Shown here: one piece after another, positions 20,456 through 30,964 of the stretch | How the letters are laid out: the number at the start of each line of letters is the position of its first letter | Numbering within the stretch: position 1 is the first letter of the stretch | Assembly: GCA_951217055.1 (NCBI GenBank) | Contig: OX578282.1 | Span: 15,439,877-15,503,876 of the forward strand | DNA length: 64,000 nucleotides | Direction: 5' to 3' | Source: Gerris lacustris | Taxonomy: Eukaryota; Arthropoda; Insecta; Hemiptera; Gerridae | Program-made: the position numbers and the translations under genes | The notes under the pieces: model-generated | The model's database searches: none | What the model was told of the DNA's origin: nothing | Seen by the model: only the letters and a program-made list of their open reading frames with translations

Positions 20456-21270
20456 TTAATAAGTTGCTAATGCTTTTTTACTATTCTTATCGAGACCTTT
20501 ACAGCAATCTCTCATTTGCTTATTATTTTCAACTTTGTCGACAAAAAAATTCACAAGAGATTTGGCTTGGTCAAATTAATTAAAAAATACCTCATCTCAC
20601 TGCTGTATTCTACATTGGGGAGACAGTTTAGTTTTAATGAGGAAATTTTTTCAGTTCTACCTTCAATATACTGAATCTGGAGAAGTCCGTTAGCTTTATA
20701 ATATTATCCTTATACTTCAAATTGTAAAAAGCGGTGTTTATAAGTAATTTTTCGGTGAAGTGTGTCAGTAAGAATTACGGCTTTTTAAGTTACTTGGAGT
20801 ATTAGAAGCTATGCATATTTTAATACTTATTATAATAATTTATTTTTTATTAAAATATAATTTAATTTACTTCCCCTGTAAGTAAGTGCTCAATGCGAAT
20901 TGCGTGTTAAATACTCCATTGCGAAACACGGGTATTCAGTATAATATAAAGTGAAAATTTCATTCAAAGGAACTTTATGATTGCGTCGAATCCATAAGCT
21001 CTTCATTAGTTATGGATAAACTAATTATTGGTTTATCCACATGCGTCCAATTCAGTTTATATGTGTGACCTAAATTGAGCTATTTCCAAGTGGAAATTTC
21101 CGTGAAGCAAAATTACCTACAGTTAACATTGTTTATCTACGATTGTTACGAAATATAAACATTGTAACAACAAGTGTTTTTGTTGGGATATCTTATAAGC
21201 CAATATAGGTAGAGGTGTGAAATTTATATTTCTGATTCAGTTTGAAATGAATGAACTCTAACTTAAAAGT
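20456..21270. other. Intergenic stretch with a stray TIR fragment
   Basis: Around 21130-21165 the words gtttatctacgattgttacg and gaaatataaacatt match the tip of the 12545/51787 family, without the rest of the element. Nothing else was recognised. Confidence 0.5.
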
Positions 21271-21285
21271 AATTTTACATATCTA

Positions 21286-22596
21286 CATATATACATCCCT
21301 GGTGCTACAGCTCTCGAAGAGCCTGGACCTGCAACACTGTTTGCTTCCAGAGGTCTCTATCCTGGGCCACAGTCCTCCATCTTCTTAATCCCAGGAGTCT
21401 GAGGTCGTCCTCAACTTGGTCGTTCCACCGAAGTCTCTTAACCTGCTTCCTCCTGGATTTCCTTTGTAGACTTCTTAGAAACTCATCCTTCCCACATCAT
21501 CTCCACGTGGCCCAACCATCTCAATCTTCCTTTACGGATTTCACAGACAATATCTGGTCTACCATACATATGAGACAACTCCCTGTTGAATCGTATTTTC
21601 CATTGTCCCTCTTCACACTCTGGTCCATAAAAGCGTCGTAGAACCTTTCTTTCCCAGCGTCGTAGCAGTTCTTTATCTCTGTTGGTCAATGTCCATGTCT
21701 CCGAGCCATAGAGAACAACTAGTCTAATGATGGTAAGGTAAACTCGAATTTTGGTATCTCGGCTAATAATCCTGCTCTTCATTACCCCCAGGAGTGAAAA
21801 ATAGCTCCCATTATCTGCTGCCAATCTAGTTTATATCTCCTGGGTTACACTATTATCGCTAGTTAGAATTCGTCCGAGATATTTGAACTTATTTCATTTT
21901 TTAAAGCTATCTTCACCGAGTTTCACCTGTGCTGGGGGTATGTTGTCTCTACGAGTCATCAACATGTACTCTGACTTATCCTTGTTGATCTCTCAGCCTA
22001 CTTCCCGTGCTGCTTGCTTAAGCACTTCATAACCCTCTTGCAGTGGCCTTTTTGCTCTAGCTATCAACCCGACATCATCAGCAAAAGCAAGAGTTTGTAA
22101 TTGTCGATTTAATAGAGTTCCACCGGGGTGTGAAGGGATTCTTCTTATGGCTCGCTCCAACACTAGATTAAGAAGCAGAGTAGATAAGACGTCACCTTGT
22201 CTTAGCTTTTGGTTAATCTCAAATGAATCTGACAATTGACCATCAATTTTCACTTTTGTGCTTGTCCGCCTTAAGGTAAGCATTACTAATCTAATTTGCT
22301 TGGATGGTATTTTAAAATTACTTAAGGTTTCTTGAAGCTTTCCTCTGATGACACTATCGTACGCTTTTTTGAAGTCGATATGCACTTGGTGGACTTCCAC
22401 ATTAAGCTCATAACATTTTTCCATAATTTGCCTTATAGTAAAGATTTGATCCGTAGTTGAGCGATTTCTACGAAAACCACAATGGGACTCGCCAATTAAA
22501 CCTTCTGCAATAGGAGAAAGTCTCTTATGCAATATTTTAGCAAAGACCTTGTAGCAAGCACACAAAAGGCTTATGCCAAGGTAGTTGCCACAGTTA
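21286..22596 (-). pseudogene. 5'-truncated LINE with reverse transcriptase fragments
   Basis: The 15-bp sequence aattttacatatcta flanks it at 21271-21285 and 22597-22611. Read on the minus strand, it enters the reverse transcriptase at NCGNYLGISLL, passes GFRRNRST, the HIDFKKAYD block, LRQGDVLS and the catalytic LAFADDVGL (open at 21993-22565). After a stop it continues through NKFKYLGRIL to the thumb region with YGSETWTL and RLRWLGHVE (21483-21824), and ends near 21290. Stops near 21835, 21990 and 21480 break it. The missing 5' part and intact target duplication show ordinary 5' truncation at insertion. It resembles the RTE-type LINEs common in insects; the clade is uncertain. Confidence 0.85.
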
Positions 22597-22611
22597 AATT
22601 TTACATATCTA

Positions 22612-23284
22612 AGAATCTAATAACATACATATCTAATAATAAGATAATAGAGAGGGGGTACAAAATGCCTTGAGATGGTTCCAGTAAAGGTTGGTGCGGC
22701 TGTGCTCGACTTGGGCGGGGCACTGCCATGCCACCAAATAAAATATAAAAAGTCAGCAAGAGCTAGTTAAATAGAGTATTATATTAAAAAGTTATGTCAA
22801 TTGATAGTTTTAACATAAAATAGAACTTAATCTTAGAAACAATGGATATTCTTAAGAACTTAATCTTTGTAACATAATGGGCATTCAATAAAAAGACACT
22901 TAGATAGAAAAGTTTATAAAGTAGTTATTGGATACAAGAATTAACAATACTATAGGTGAAGGCGGAATGCACTACTAGGTTTGGAACTATATATTATGTA
23001 GAGGGTGCTAAGGTAGTAGGGAAGGGGGTTAAAGGCAGGAACATAAAGGGTGTCGGAGGTGAGTGGTGGGGATGTAAGTGACGTAGAGTGTTGTGATAAA
23101 CATGATTTCAGCTGACATTAAGTACAAATAATTCACTTAAATACAGAAAGCGAAGCTACTTATCAATATTATTAAATTAATTAGTTTTTAATTATTTTTT
23201 TTAATTAATTAATTAAAAAAGAAATATATTTATGAAATTATATGTCTAACAATAATATAAATTAGGAAATTATATTAATCCTAA
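22612..23284. other. Intergenic stretch, nothing recognised
   Basis: It is AT-rich with two short G-rich patches (22655-22735 and 22985-23090) that match nothing else in the window. Confidence 0.5.
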
Positions 23285-23535
23285 CATCCATTATTTATTT
23301 TTCAGTGACTTATTTCTATCACAACATCGACTATTTGTATTTCAGTGAAATATTTGTATACCAACATCTTTTATTTATTTTTCAGCGACTTATTTCAATC
23401 AAAACATCCACTATTTGTATTTCAGTGAAATATTTGTATACCAACATCTTTTATTTACTTTTCAGCGACATATTTCAATCACAACATCCTCTATTTATTT
23501 TTCTGCTAATTATTTTCATCCTAACATCCACTACA
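23285..23535. repeat. Tandem array, 40-bp half units (80-bp dimers)
   Basis: The blocks 'tttcag.gacttatttcaatc' and 'tttcagtgaaatatttgtat' alternate, each followed by 'acatc', for about six half units. The 81-codon frame here comes from the repeats. Confidence 0.8.
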
Positions 23536-23809
23536 TTAATCAAATTTTAGTTAATTTATCTTTAAACATGTAACAGAATTAATGGCACACAAAGAGATTT
23601 GATTATAACTCAATAAAATATGCATAAACATTGTTAATAATTGGAAAGCTCACTTTATTCGTATTAATTATTAAATCGGAATTAATTTCCAATCATTTTT
23701 ATCATGGAATAACTTATTATCTTTATTTTTCATTTAATAATTATTCATTATTATAAAATAATTTATGATTGTTGAAGATTCAAATTTTTAACAACCTTCT
23801 TTTGAGATC

Positions 23810-24165
23810 TTATGATTTTAGTAAGTTATTCTCAAAAGTCCTGACGTTTCGCTTCTAATGCTAGAAGCATCTTCAAGGGTGTTCATGGTGTTTCTAGTTT
23901 AAGACAGGTGTGAACTTAAAACTGAGGAGACCATGAACAACCCTGAAGATGCTTCTAATGCTAGAAGCATCTTCAGGTGTATTCATGGTGTCCTTAGTTT
24001 AAGACAGGTGTGAACTGAAAACTATGGAGACCATGAACAACCCTAATGATGGTTTTAGCAATCGGAGTGAACGTCGGGACGTACACCCTTCGACATGTGG
24101 TTACCACCGGAAGAACCAGAACTTAATTATAATTGTAACCGCGGAAGCCTACGAACTTTAATAAG
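23810..24165 (-). repeat. Penelope-like terminal repeat with strong palindromes
   Basis: Read on the minus strand it has 'gaagatgcttctagcattag' followed by 'aagcgaaacgtc', a layout seen in terminal parts of Penelope-like elements. Two copies of a 100-bp unit occur (tcatggtgt at about 23884 and 23984). A perfect 16-bp-arm palindrome lies at 23942-23977 and an 18-nt one at 23851-23868. A related 3' portion recurs at 48750-48855. No reverse transcriptase is present. Assignment to Penelope is an inference from the motif. Confidence 0.5.
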
Positions 24166-24194
24166 TTATTCTCAGTGAATACTTGCTCTTAAAA

Positions 24195-24470
24195 TAGGGG
24201 AGCCAGCGTGGCCGTGTAGGTTTAGTCACTTGTTAAGTCTACTCAGCCATCACTGAATCGAGGGAAGTTTGAGGTTGTGAGTTCGAAACCACTTCATGAC
24301 GCTCTGATTTACATGCCTCATTAATGATCACACCACACTTGCTTCGGTGGTATATAGTATAGTGGTATGCTTGTGTGAAGTGGCTGGAACTTTCTACCAC
24401 AAGGAGAGTAAAAATTGGATCAATAATGGCCTAATTGGTAGGTTCGAGTAAGTGGTTCTCACCGTCTAAC
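24195..24470 (+). mobile_element. tRNA-derived SINE
   Basis: The head has an A-box-like segment (gtggccgtgtagg, about 24207-24220) and a B-box-like segment (gagttcgaaacc, about 24280-24292), at the spacing of a polymerase III promoter. It is followed by an unrelated body with 'gcttcggtggtatata' and 'ggtaggttcgag'. This layout is that of tRNA-derived SINEs. The 3' boundary and target duplication are not certain. Confidence 0.6.
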
Positions 24471-24701
24471 TACTTCCACTACTGATAAAATAAGCTAATT
24501 TGTAGAAAACAAGTCAAATTAGTAATGACATTGTGTCTGACTTTAATTAGAAATAATAATTATGTAATTAACTTTAGGGATATAACTTAATTAGTAAATG
24601 AGTATAATTATTACTATATTAGATGAAAATTTAACGAATTAATTAATTGCTAATGTGACAAAAACTGTCTAGATTTATCATTGAAAAAAGCAAAAAATAT
24701 T

Positions 24702-24966
24702 TTTATCTACGATTGATACGAAAAATAAACATTTTATCTCTGTTTAGATGCGTAGAAAGTGATTCTTTTCATAGTTGTATTCATTGCGCATGTGCCTTTC
24801 ATAATTCTTCTTTATTTCCGCACTAGGGCAAATATAAAAAGAATTCTTCACCTCATCGCTTGATTAGCGTGTTTTTTTTAAAAAACTAATTTTCTGTTTG
24901 TTTAATTAAAGTAACTGTTTTGTTTTTTGTTATTTTTATTATTAAAATCCAACAATCGTAGATAAA
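24702..24966 (-). mobile_element. tatctacgattg TIR element, internally deleted copy
   Basis: The tips tttatctacgattg and caatcgtagataaa are intact. The interior matches parts of 12545-12986 in inverse orientation with a large deletion and decay of the central hairpin. It abuts the element at 24967-25092. Confidence 0.75.
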
Positions 24967-25092
24967 GTACGGTACGCAACTCGGGCGAAAAATCCATTTT
25001 TCTTTGCTCTTGTGGTTTTACTATCCTCGCTCTCGCTTGGGTGCAAACTCCACACTCGCATGCAAAATGCTACTTTCCGCACTAGAAGGGTA
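24967..25092 (-). repeat. Short fold-back element next to the TIR element
   Basis: It matches 51660-51786 in inverse orientation. Each copy folds on itself: 'gcgagtgtgg'-type and 'gctcgtgtgg'-type words lie in opposite arms around 'cattttgcat'. In both places it directly abuts the tatctacgattg element at the same junction. Confidence 0.65.
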
Positions 25093-25487
25093 ATGCACAA
25101 TTTTATATCAGTTTATGAGTATAGAATATGTTCGCAATAGTTATATTAAAAATAAATACCTCTGAAAATTTTTTTATCTCCAGCAGAGAGAAAAAGTTAT
25201 GATTTTGGATTAGTTTAGAGGGACTAAAGTAAGTCTTTTCTTCCCTGAACTCAAAAGTAGGGAGAAAATGTAAAAGTAGGGCAAAAAAGTAAGGTTTGCC
25301 AACTTAATAATTTTACAAATAGTAAGAAATGAATGGCTAATGTAATGAAGTAGTTGAAATCAGGTTGGCGACAAAAATTAAAAGGGCAAATAATTATTGT
25401 TATTTATTAAAATAATAAATAAAAACTGCGCAATGGATGAAAATGTGTATTTTCTCCCTACTGGAGATAAAATATTGTATGTACCTC
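25093..25487. other. Intergenic stretch, nothing recognised
   Basis: A few 'agtaggg' words near 25255-25285 are seen, but no gene or clear element. Confidence 0.4.
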
Positions 25488-25625
25488 GTGAGTAAAGTGC
25501 CATTATTCCCCTCGCGATAATTATCACCCTCGGCTGCGCCTCGGGATTTAGGGACCATGGTTCCTTCGGCTTCGCCTCAAGAACCAATTTTTTCGCTAAG
25601 GGAATAATGGCTTACTTTACTCCCC
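25488..25625. mobile_element. Small MITE-like inverted repeat
   Basis: Left gagtaaagtgccattattcc and right ggaataatggcttactttac form inverted arms. The GC-richer centre contains ccctcggctgcgcctcggg and cttcggcttcgcctc. No target duplication was found. The minus-strand frame at 25378-25587 is an artefact. Confidence 0.6.
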
Positions 25626-26111
25626 AGGTGCATAAATAACTATTCATTTCCAAAGCCAATTTAAGCCTCTCGGTCATCATAAGTGGTAAAAAGTAAAAGA
25701 AAATATTCATTAAAGAGTCACACGAGAAGCAAAAGTCAAACTGATTTTCATCTTTCATGTGACTATTCGAAAGGTGTTTTTCATTACTTTTTTTACGGCA
25801 ATGATAATGGCCGAGAAACAGAGGCATTTGTTTTTATTACTCTATCGGCTTAATAGTCATAAAACTTTTAGCAGGGATGCTAAAAGGTTAAAATAATAAT
25901 TACTTCGTTAATAATCCCAGGTGCAACAGCCTAGAGGTGGCTTGTATATACCAGTAGAGGCTGCTAAACATTACTACTAATAAAGTGCTAATAGCAGGAT
26001 CCGTAAATGTGATAATAATTTGCTTAATTAAAAGTTTGTTTATATTCTCAAAATTACAGGTTTTTCCGAGAATATGACTAAACTATATATTTAGTTTATC
26101 ATATTATTTAT
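25626..26111. other. Intergenic stretch, nothing recognised
   Basis: The segment at 25985-26035 resembles 26450-26500 and may mark an old duplication around the repeats that follow. Confidence 0.4.
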
Positions 26112-26389
26112 ATAATCGAGTAGTCCCCCGACACGAACCACGAAATTAATTGCTATTGCTAAGCTAAGGCAACCACATTTATTCCAATAAAAATAAATAT
26201 TTGTTTTGATTTGTTAGTCTTTAAATAGATATAATAATCATTTAAATAATCGACTAGTGTCAGTGTCCCAACGACACACCTCGAAATGAGTTGATATTGC
26301 TAAGCTAAAGCACCCACATTTATTTCAATAAAAATTAATTTTATTTTGATTTGTTGGTCTTTAAATAGATATAATAACTTATCTGAATA
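26112..26389. repeat. Tandem duplication, 139-bp unit
   Basis: Two units (26112-26250 and 26251-26389) share 'gctattgctaagctaa', 'acccacatttatttcaataa' and 'gtctttaaatagatataata' at about 85% identity. Confidence 0.7.
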
Positions 26390-26407
26390 AATTGACTTAA
26401 TTTTTTA

Positions 26408-26427
26408 GCCCGTTGCGACGGGCCTAA
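26408..26427. other. GC-rich hairpin followed by ctaa
   Basis: The sequence gcccgttgcgacgggc forms a 6-bp stem with a 4-base loop and is followed at once by ctaa. It could be a worn Helitron-type 3' end, but the spacing is not standard. Confidence 0.3.
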
Positions 26428-27485
26428 CGGCTCGTTACCATTGAAGTGTTAAAATCAAGATCGGTAAATATGATGATAGTTTGCTGAATTGATAGTATAT
26501 TATATTTTAAGACTAGAAGGTCTCACATTAGATGTAGGGTCTCACAAAATTTATAACAAACACTTGATTCAAAATTAAATGGTTTGACGAAAGAACGATG
26601 TTGTTCCAATTATCATTGACATATCTATTTTTCACATCATCTGTGATCCTTGGAAACTCTGATTACAGGCTTTTTTTTATCAATATGCAGAGTAATCTTT
26701 TGTACTTAACATGTTACGACGATATTTTCTAGTCATAAAAATGTCTGGTTGGGCCGAAATTTTACCACATAAATGAAAGTTATATTTATTATCCTATAAG
26801 GTTCCAACACTAAACTTAGAGTTAGGTTATATTATTCTTTTTTGTGTTTGACACTTCATAAATACTTATTTTAACAAATTTACTACAAATGCTCTACCAA
26901 GCTCTTCAAGAAACTCCAGCTAAGGTTCAAATTGTATTTATGCCCTACCAACATCTTAGAGGAACCTTCAAGTTCTTTTTTCAGGGCCTTGGTCCCCTTG
27001 ACACAGTTGGCAAACCTGTTTTTATAAATGTCTGGATTATGCGGATGTCCAGACTAGTGGGGTCCGGATTAACCAGACTTTACTCTATAAATATTTATTT
27101 ATAATCTAACTTTATTTTCTACTTATAATTTTTAAAGTTATACAGCATAGGAGATACTTCCGTCGGGTGATTCAAAGAACAAATATTAATAACGTTAAGC
27201 AACTTATCGGGAGAACTTTTCTTTGCAACCATCTAAATTTCCGATTAAGAAAGTTACGTTAACAATATAATAAAGTTTAACTATCGTGCCGCTATAAGAG
27301 TCAGCCTCAGGATTGCTGAACTGAACGTTCATCATGATGATATTGATTGATGTTCCACAACTGATTGATGAAAATTCGAAGGGACAACTAATAAATATGT
27401 TGAACTAATTTATGAACTAAGAGAGGAGACCCAGAGATCAATTTTATCGAAGGTGGAAATATTAATTAAGCTTTGGACATTATTA
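26428..27485. other. Intergenic stretch, nothing recognised
   Basis: The frame at 26889-27104 (71 codons) has no domain and no context; I do not call it. Confidence 0.5.
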
Positions 27486-28133
27486 GCGCCCCATCCACTG
27501 TCGTTCTTTCCTTAAGGAAAGTCGATTCCGTCAAGAAAGAGTGTTAGTGTACGGGGGTTCAAGAGGAAAGAACGGCAAGATTATAATCTTACAAGATCAT
27601 CCCGTCACGCTATCCTCTCCATTCTTGTCAACCGATAAGTTTCATGTGGATGGGATAGAGATAACTGTAGAGATCCACTGTCGTTCTTTCCGTAAGGAAT
27701 GCTGATTCCCTCAAGAAAGAGTGTCAGTGTATGGGGTTCAAGAGGAAAGAACGGCAGGATTATAATCTTGCAAGATTCTCCCAGTTAGGCAACGAATCCC
27801 AAAGGTTTGTATGACACGACACGCTTTCCCTCGACGAGACAACATTCCCTTGGAAAGTGAGAGGAAAGAGACCACCACACGCGTTCTTTCCTTCTGGCCT
27901 CACAAAATTGAAAAAAAAAAACAGGATTATGCTATTTCATGTGTATGGCAACGAAGGGATTGTAGTTACACGACAAGCCTGCAGGATGGAATGAGCGGAT
28001 TGTCTCACAGGAAAGAGTGCAGGAAAGTGGTTGTGTGGATGGTAATGAACATGATTATCAATCATGCCGTGCTTTCCTTCGTGATTAAGAAAAAGGAATG
28101 TCTGTCGGGAAAGAACGACAGTGGATGGGGCGC
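27486..28133. mobile_element. 648-bp terminal-inverted-repeat element
   Basis: The tips gcgccccatccactgtcgtt and its inverse at 28108-28133 match over 26 bp. Outside, aattaag-type words also face each other. Inside, a unit of about 180 bp starting near 27493 is repeated from 27673 (gttctttcc.taaggaa..., gattcc.tcaagaaagagtg, aggaaagaacggca.gattat). The 111-codon frame at 27811-28146 spans the right half and tip; it has no domain and looks accidental. Superfamily unknown. Confidence 0.75.
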
Positions 28134-28397
28134 AATTAAAACTTAATTAAGTTTAACATAGATACGTTTCAGCTCTGGGAGGCAGAAAAAATTGAAAAAA
28201 TGTAACGCTTTTAAATATCGTGCCAGGAAGTAAGGATTTAATAGGAGGTAGATTGTTTTTTCACTCGTATTCATTGTAGTAGTATATTTCGCCGAATGAA
28301 ACGCTGCTCTATAAAACCATCAACATATTATATAAAATGATGTCAGAGCTCCTAGTGGACCAAATGGTAATAAAAATAGATTAATGTTTTATAATTT
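28134..28397. other. Spacer, nothing recognised
   Basis: It is AT-rich and holds no frame or repeat. Confidence 0.4.
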
Positions 28398-29112
28398 TAC
28401 TACGTTTTTATTAGCTTGCTTTCTTGTTTGTTTGTTTGTTTGTCCAGAACAAATCTTGCAATTGATTTTTAACTAACTTCCCGAGTAGCTAAACATTTTA
28501 AACTTTTAGAATAGCTCAGAACACGATGACAATGCATTATTTTAATACTTTTAGCCATCTTTCAGCAGAATTTAATTAGTTTTCAGCAAATTTTGCTGTA
28601 TGGAAAGTTAGTTCGGAAAAAATCGTTGTTTAAAAAAGTTATTTTAGTTTTTTTTTTTTACATATCCCATAGTATTTATAATCTTCATTTTGACGGGTTT
28701 CAAATTTGTGATTTTTTAATTATGAGGTAAACATTGAATGACAGCGAAAAGTAAACAAAGATATAAATTAATTGACGTGTGACACCCAGGTGTGTTTACA
28801 CTTGTGTCCTAGGTATAGGTTTAATTTTTCTGCATTTGTACTTCTTTGCTTGTACATATTTTTCTTCTCTTACTGTCCCTACACAGGGGCATATCAACGG
28901 CACGGTTTAGATTCGGTGTTGGTGAGATCCGTTGTACAAAGATTTGTCGTTTTATAGGTTTAAGATCAGCTCTCTAGATGGTTGTCATTATTATGTGAAG
29001 TAAATAAATTCGGAACTATTTTTTTCCACTAACATTATATATAACAATGACAATTATACTATCAACAGAAAATTTAAAAGCGTAGTATATAAAAAGTTCT
29101 TTTTATCTTGTA
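28398..29112 (+). repeat. Family H dispersed repeat, longest copy
   Basis: It begins actacgtttttattagcttg and ends near tttttatcttg. It matches 2429-3000 at both ends, but its middle (about 28755-28885) differs: one copy gained or lost sequence there. No conserved frame exists between copies. Confidence 0.7.
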
Positions 29113-29322
29113 ATTATTACACCTTAAGATTCATCTACTATATCAATTAGACAAATATATACCGATTTTCTCCACTTTCTTGGAAAAAAACATTGAAATG
29201 TCGATAAGTGGATTCAATGCCCAAAAAATATCCATGATTTTCCATGAAATGGAGAAAATTAATTTTCTTTAAACGCGATTTCCCAGTGAACTATTCATAT
29301 TCATAAACGTTGAATATAACAT
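29113..29322. other. Spacer, nothing recognised
   Basis: It is AT-rich; no frame is seen. Confidence 0.4.
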
Positions 29323-29332
29323 AGAAATATAT

Positions 29333-30069
29333 ACTTCTTACTTAATCCTAATACTCATTTACCAGCTGGTGTGGAGGAGCGGCAAAAGGCTTTCCAGGCT
29401 GCACGGTCTTGTGCAGGATTGCTCGACTCCAAGAACAGCTTCTCTGTCTCAGACTAGTAGCTACATTGTCTGACCATGTTGTTCTTCTTCCCTGGGGTCT
29501 TACTCCTTCTGGTCTAGCTTCAAGTGTCTACTGAGGGTGCCTATTTTCGGACATTCTTTGGGCGTGTCCAAACCACCTCAGTTGTGAGGACTTAACATTT
29601 TCTACAAGCGAATCCACATGTAATGATGTTCTGATGGCAGTATTCCTTATTCTATCCCTTCTCGTTATCCCAACAGCTGTCCTGAGTCATCTCATTTCGG
29701 CTGCCTGGAGTCTCTTCTCTGCTTTGGATGTTAAAGCCCAGGTTTCACTGCCATATGTGAGGATAGGGACGTATGTGGATCTGTAGACAGCCATTTCCAT
29801 AGGCTCGCTTACTTCCTCCTGCTTCCTGAGAAAGTTGGATGAAATTGCCCGAAGCATTCTTCCTGATTTTGCGATTCGGCTATTTAGTTCATGGCTTAAT
29901 TTCCCATCTTCTGATATTACGACCCCTAAATACATGAATTAGCTTACTTGTTCCAGTACTTGTCCGTTTAGCCTTACACTATGATGTCTGTGATCCTTTG
30001 CTACTAGCATGGTTTTAGTTTTAGACTGGCTTACTTTCAACCCAAGTTCCCCTACAGCCAATACCAGTA
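29333..30069 (-). pseudogene. 5'-truncated LINE, reverse transcriptase C-terminal part
   Basis: On the minus strand the frame starts at ELGLKVSQSKTKTM, crosses a stop, then reads MYLGVVISEDGKL, YGSETWAL and QLRWFGHAQRMSEN to the 3' end near 29350. This is the thumb and end of a LINE ORF2, of the RTE-like type. The 10-bp sequence agaaatatat is found at 29323-29332 and 30070-30079, a possible target duplication, though AT-rich and so weaker evidence. The catalytic part is missing by 5' truncation. Confidence 0.75.
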
Positions 30070-30079
30070 AGAAATATAT

Positions 30080-30964
30080 GATACAGCCTAATTTTTATAA
30101 TTATCTTTCACTACTTTCATCAACCCTGACATCGTATTTCTCTCAACCACCTAATTCCTATCTAAAATCTACTATCTTATCAGGATAAATATGGAAGCCA
30201 TCAAAGTCAAAAAGCGGATGAATTAAATTCATCAGAGAGGAATAATTTGTCATTTTCAAAGATGGAAATCAATTCGTCTAGAGTCAGTTCCTTAACCGAG
30301 ATCAAAGAGAATCATAGTCGACGAAAGTGCCGTATCTATTCCAATATTTCGCAAAGAAAATATCTAGATTCTTGTAAAATCTAATGCATTTTAATACAAC
30401 TTCTACGAACCCAGAATTTTAAATATTTAATCACAACCTAAAATTAAAAAATATACAATTCTTTTCATGAACATTTTGTTATTCCAAGTAGGTTTCTTAA
30501 GACGTAAATTCGATTAAAAATAATGATACTGAATCATTTGAAGAGTAATAATAATAGTATTAATGCATTCTTTTAATTTTATGAAGTAATCGTAGATGCC
30601 ACAACTTTAGATGGAGTTTACTTAGGAGTGAAGATGTAAGAGAAATAATTTAGTGTAAAATTATAACAGTAGAAAGAAATTAAAGTGAAATCATATAATA
30701 AGTCATAAAGAGAGAGAAGATATTAATAATGCTGATAAGATTAATATTAAATTAGTAATTCTCTTTATAGTTTCATCTCTTCTGATTCGAAATAACTGAA
30801 ATTTAGTTTATTATGATACACACGTATAGTTTTACTTTAAATTCATATTTTCTGTTGAAAATTTCATATCGTAAATTAAAGCCGAATATTATAAAATATT
30901 ATTTTTAAAGATTTGAGCTTTAAGAGACAGGTTTTGTTAAAATATAAACAAGAACGTTTTTACC
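30080..30964. other. AT-rich intergenic stretch, nothing recognised
   Basis: I see no frame, tip or array. Confidence 0.5.

Noticed and set aside
27811..28146. 111-codon plus frame in the 648-bp TIR element, considered as a transposase
   Set aside because: It runs through repeated tip words and over the right tip, lacks any catalytic motif and is too short.
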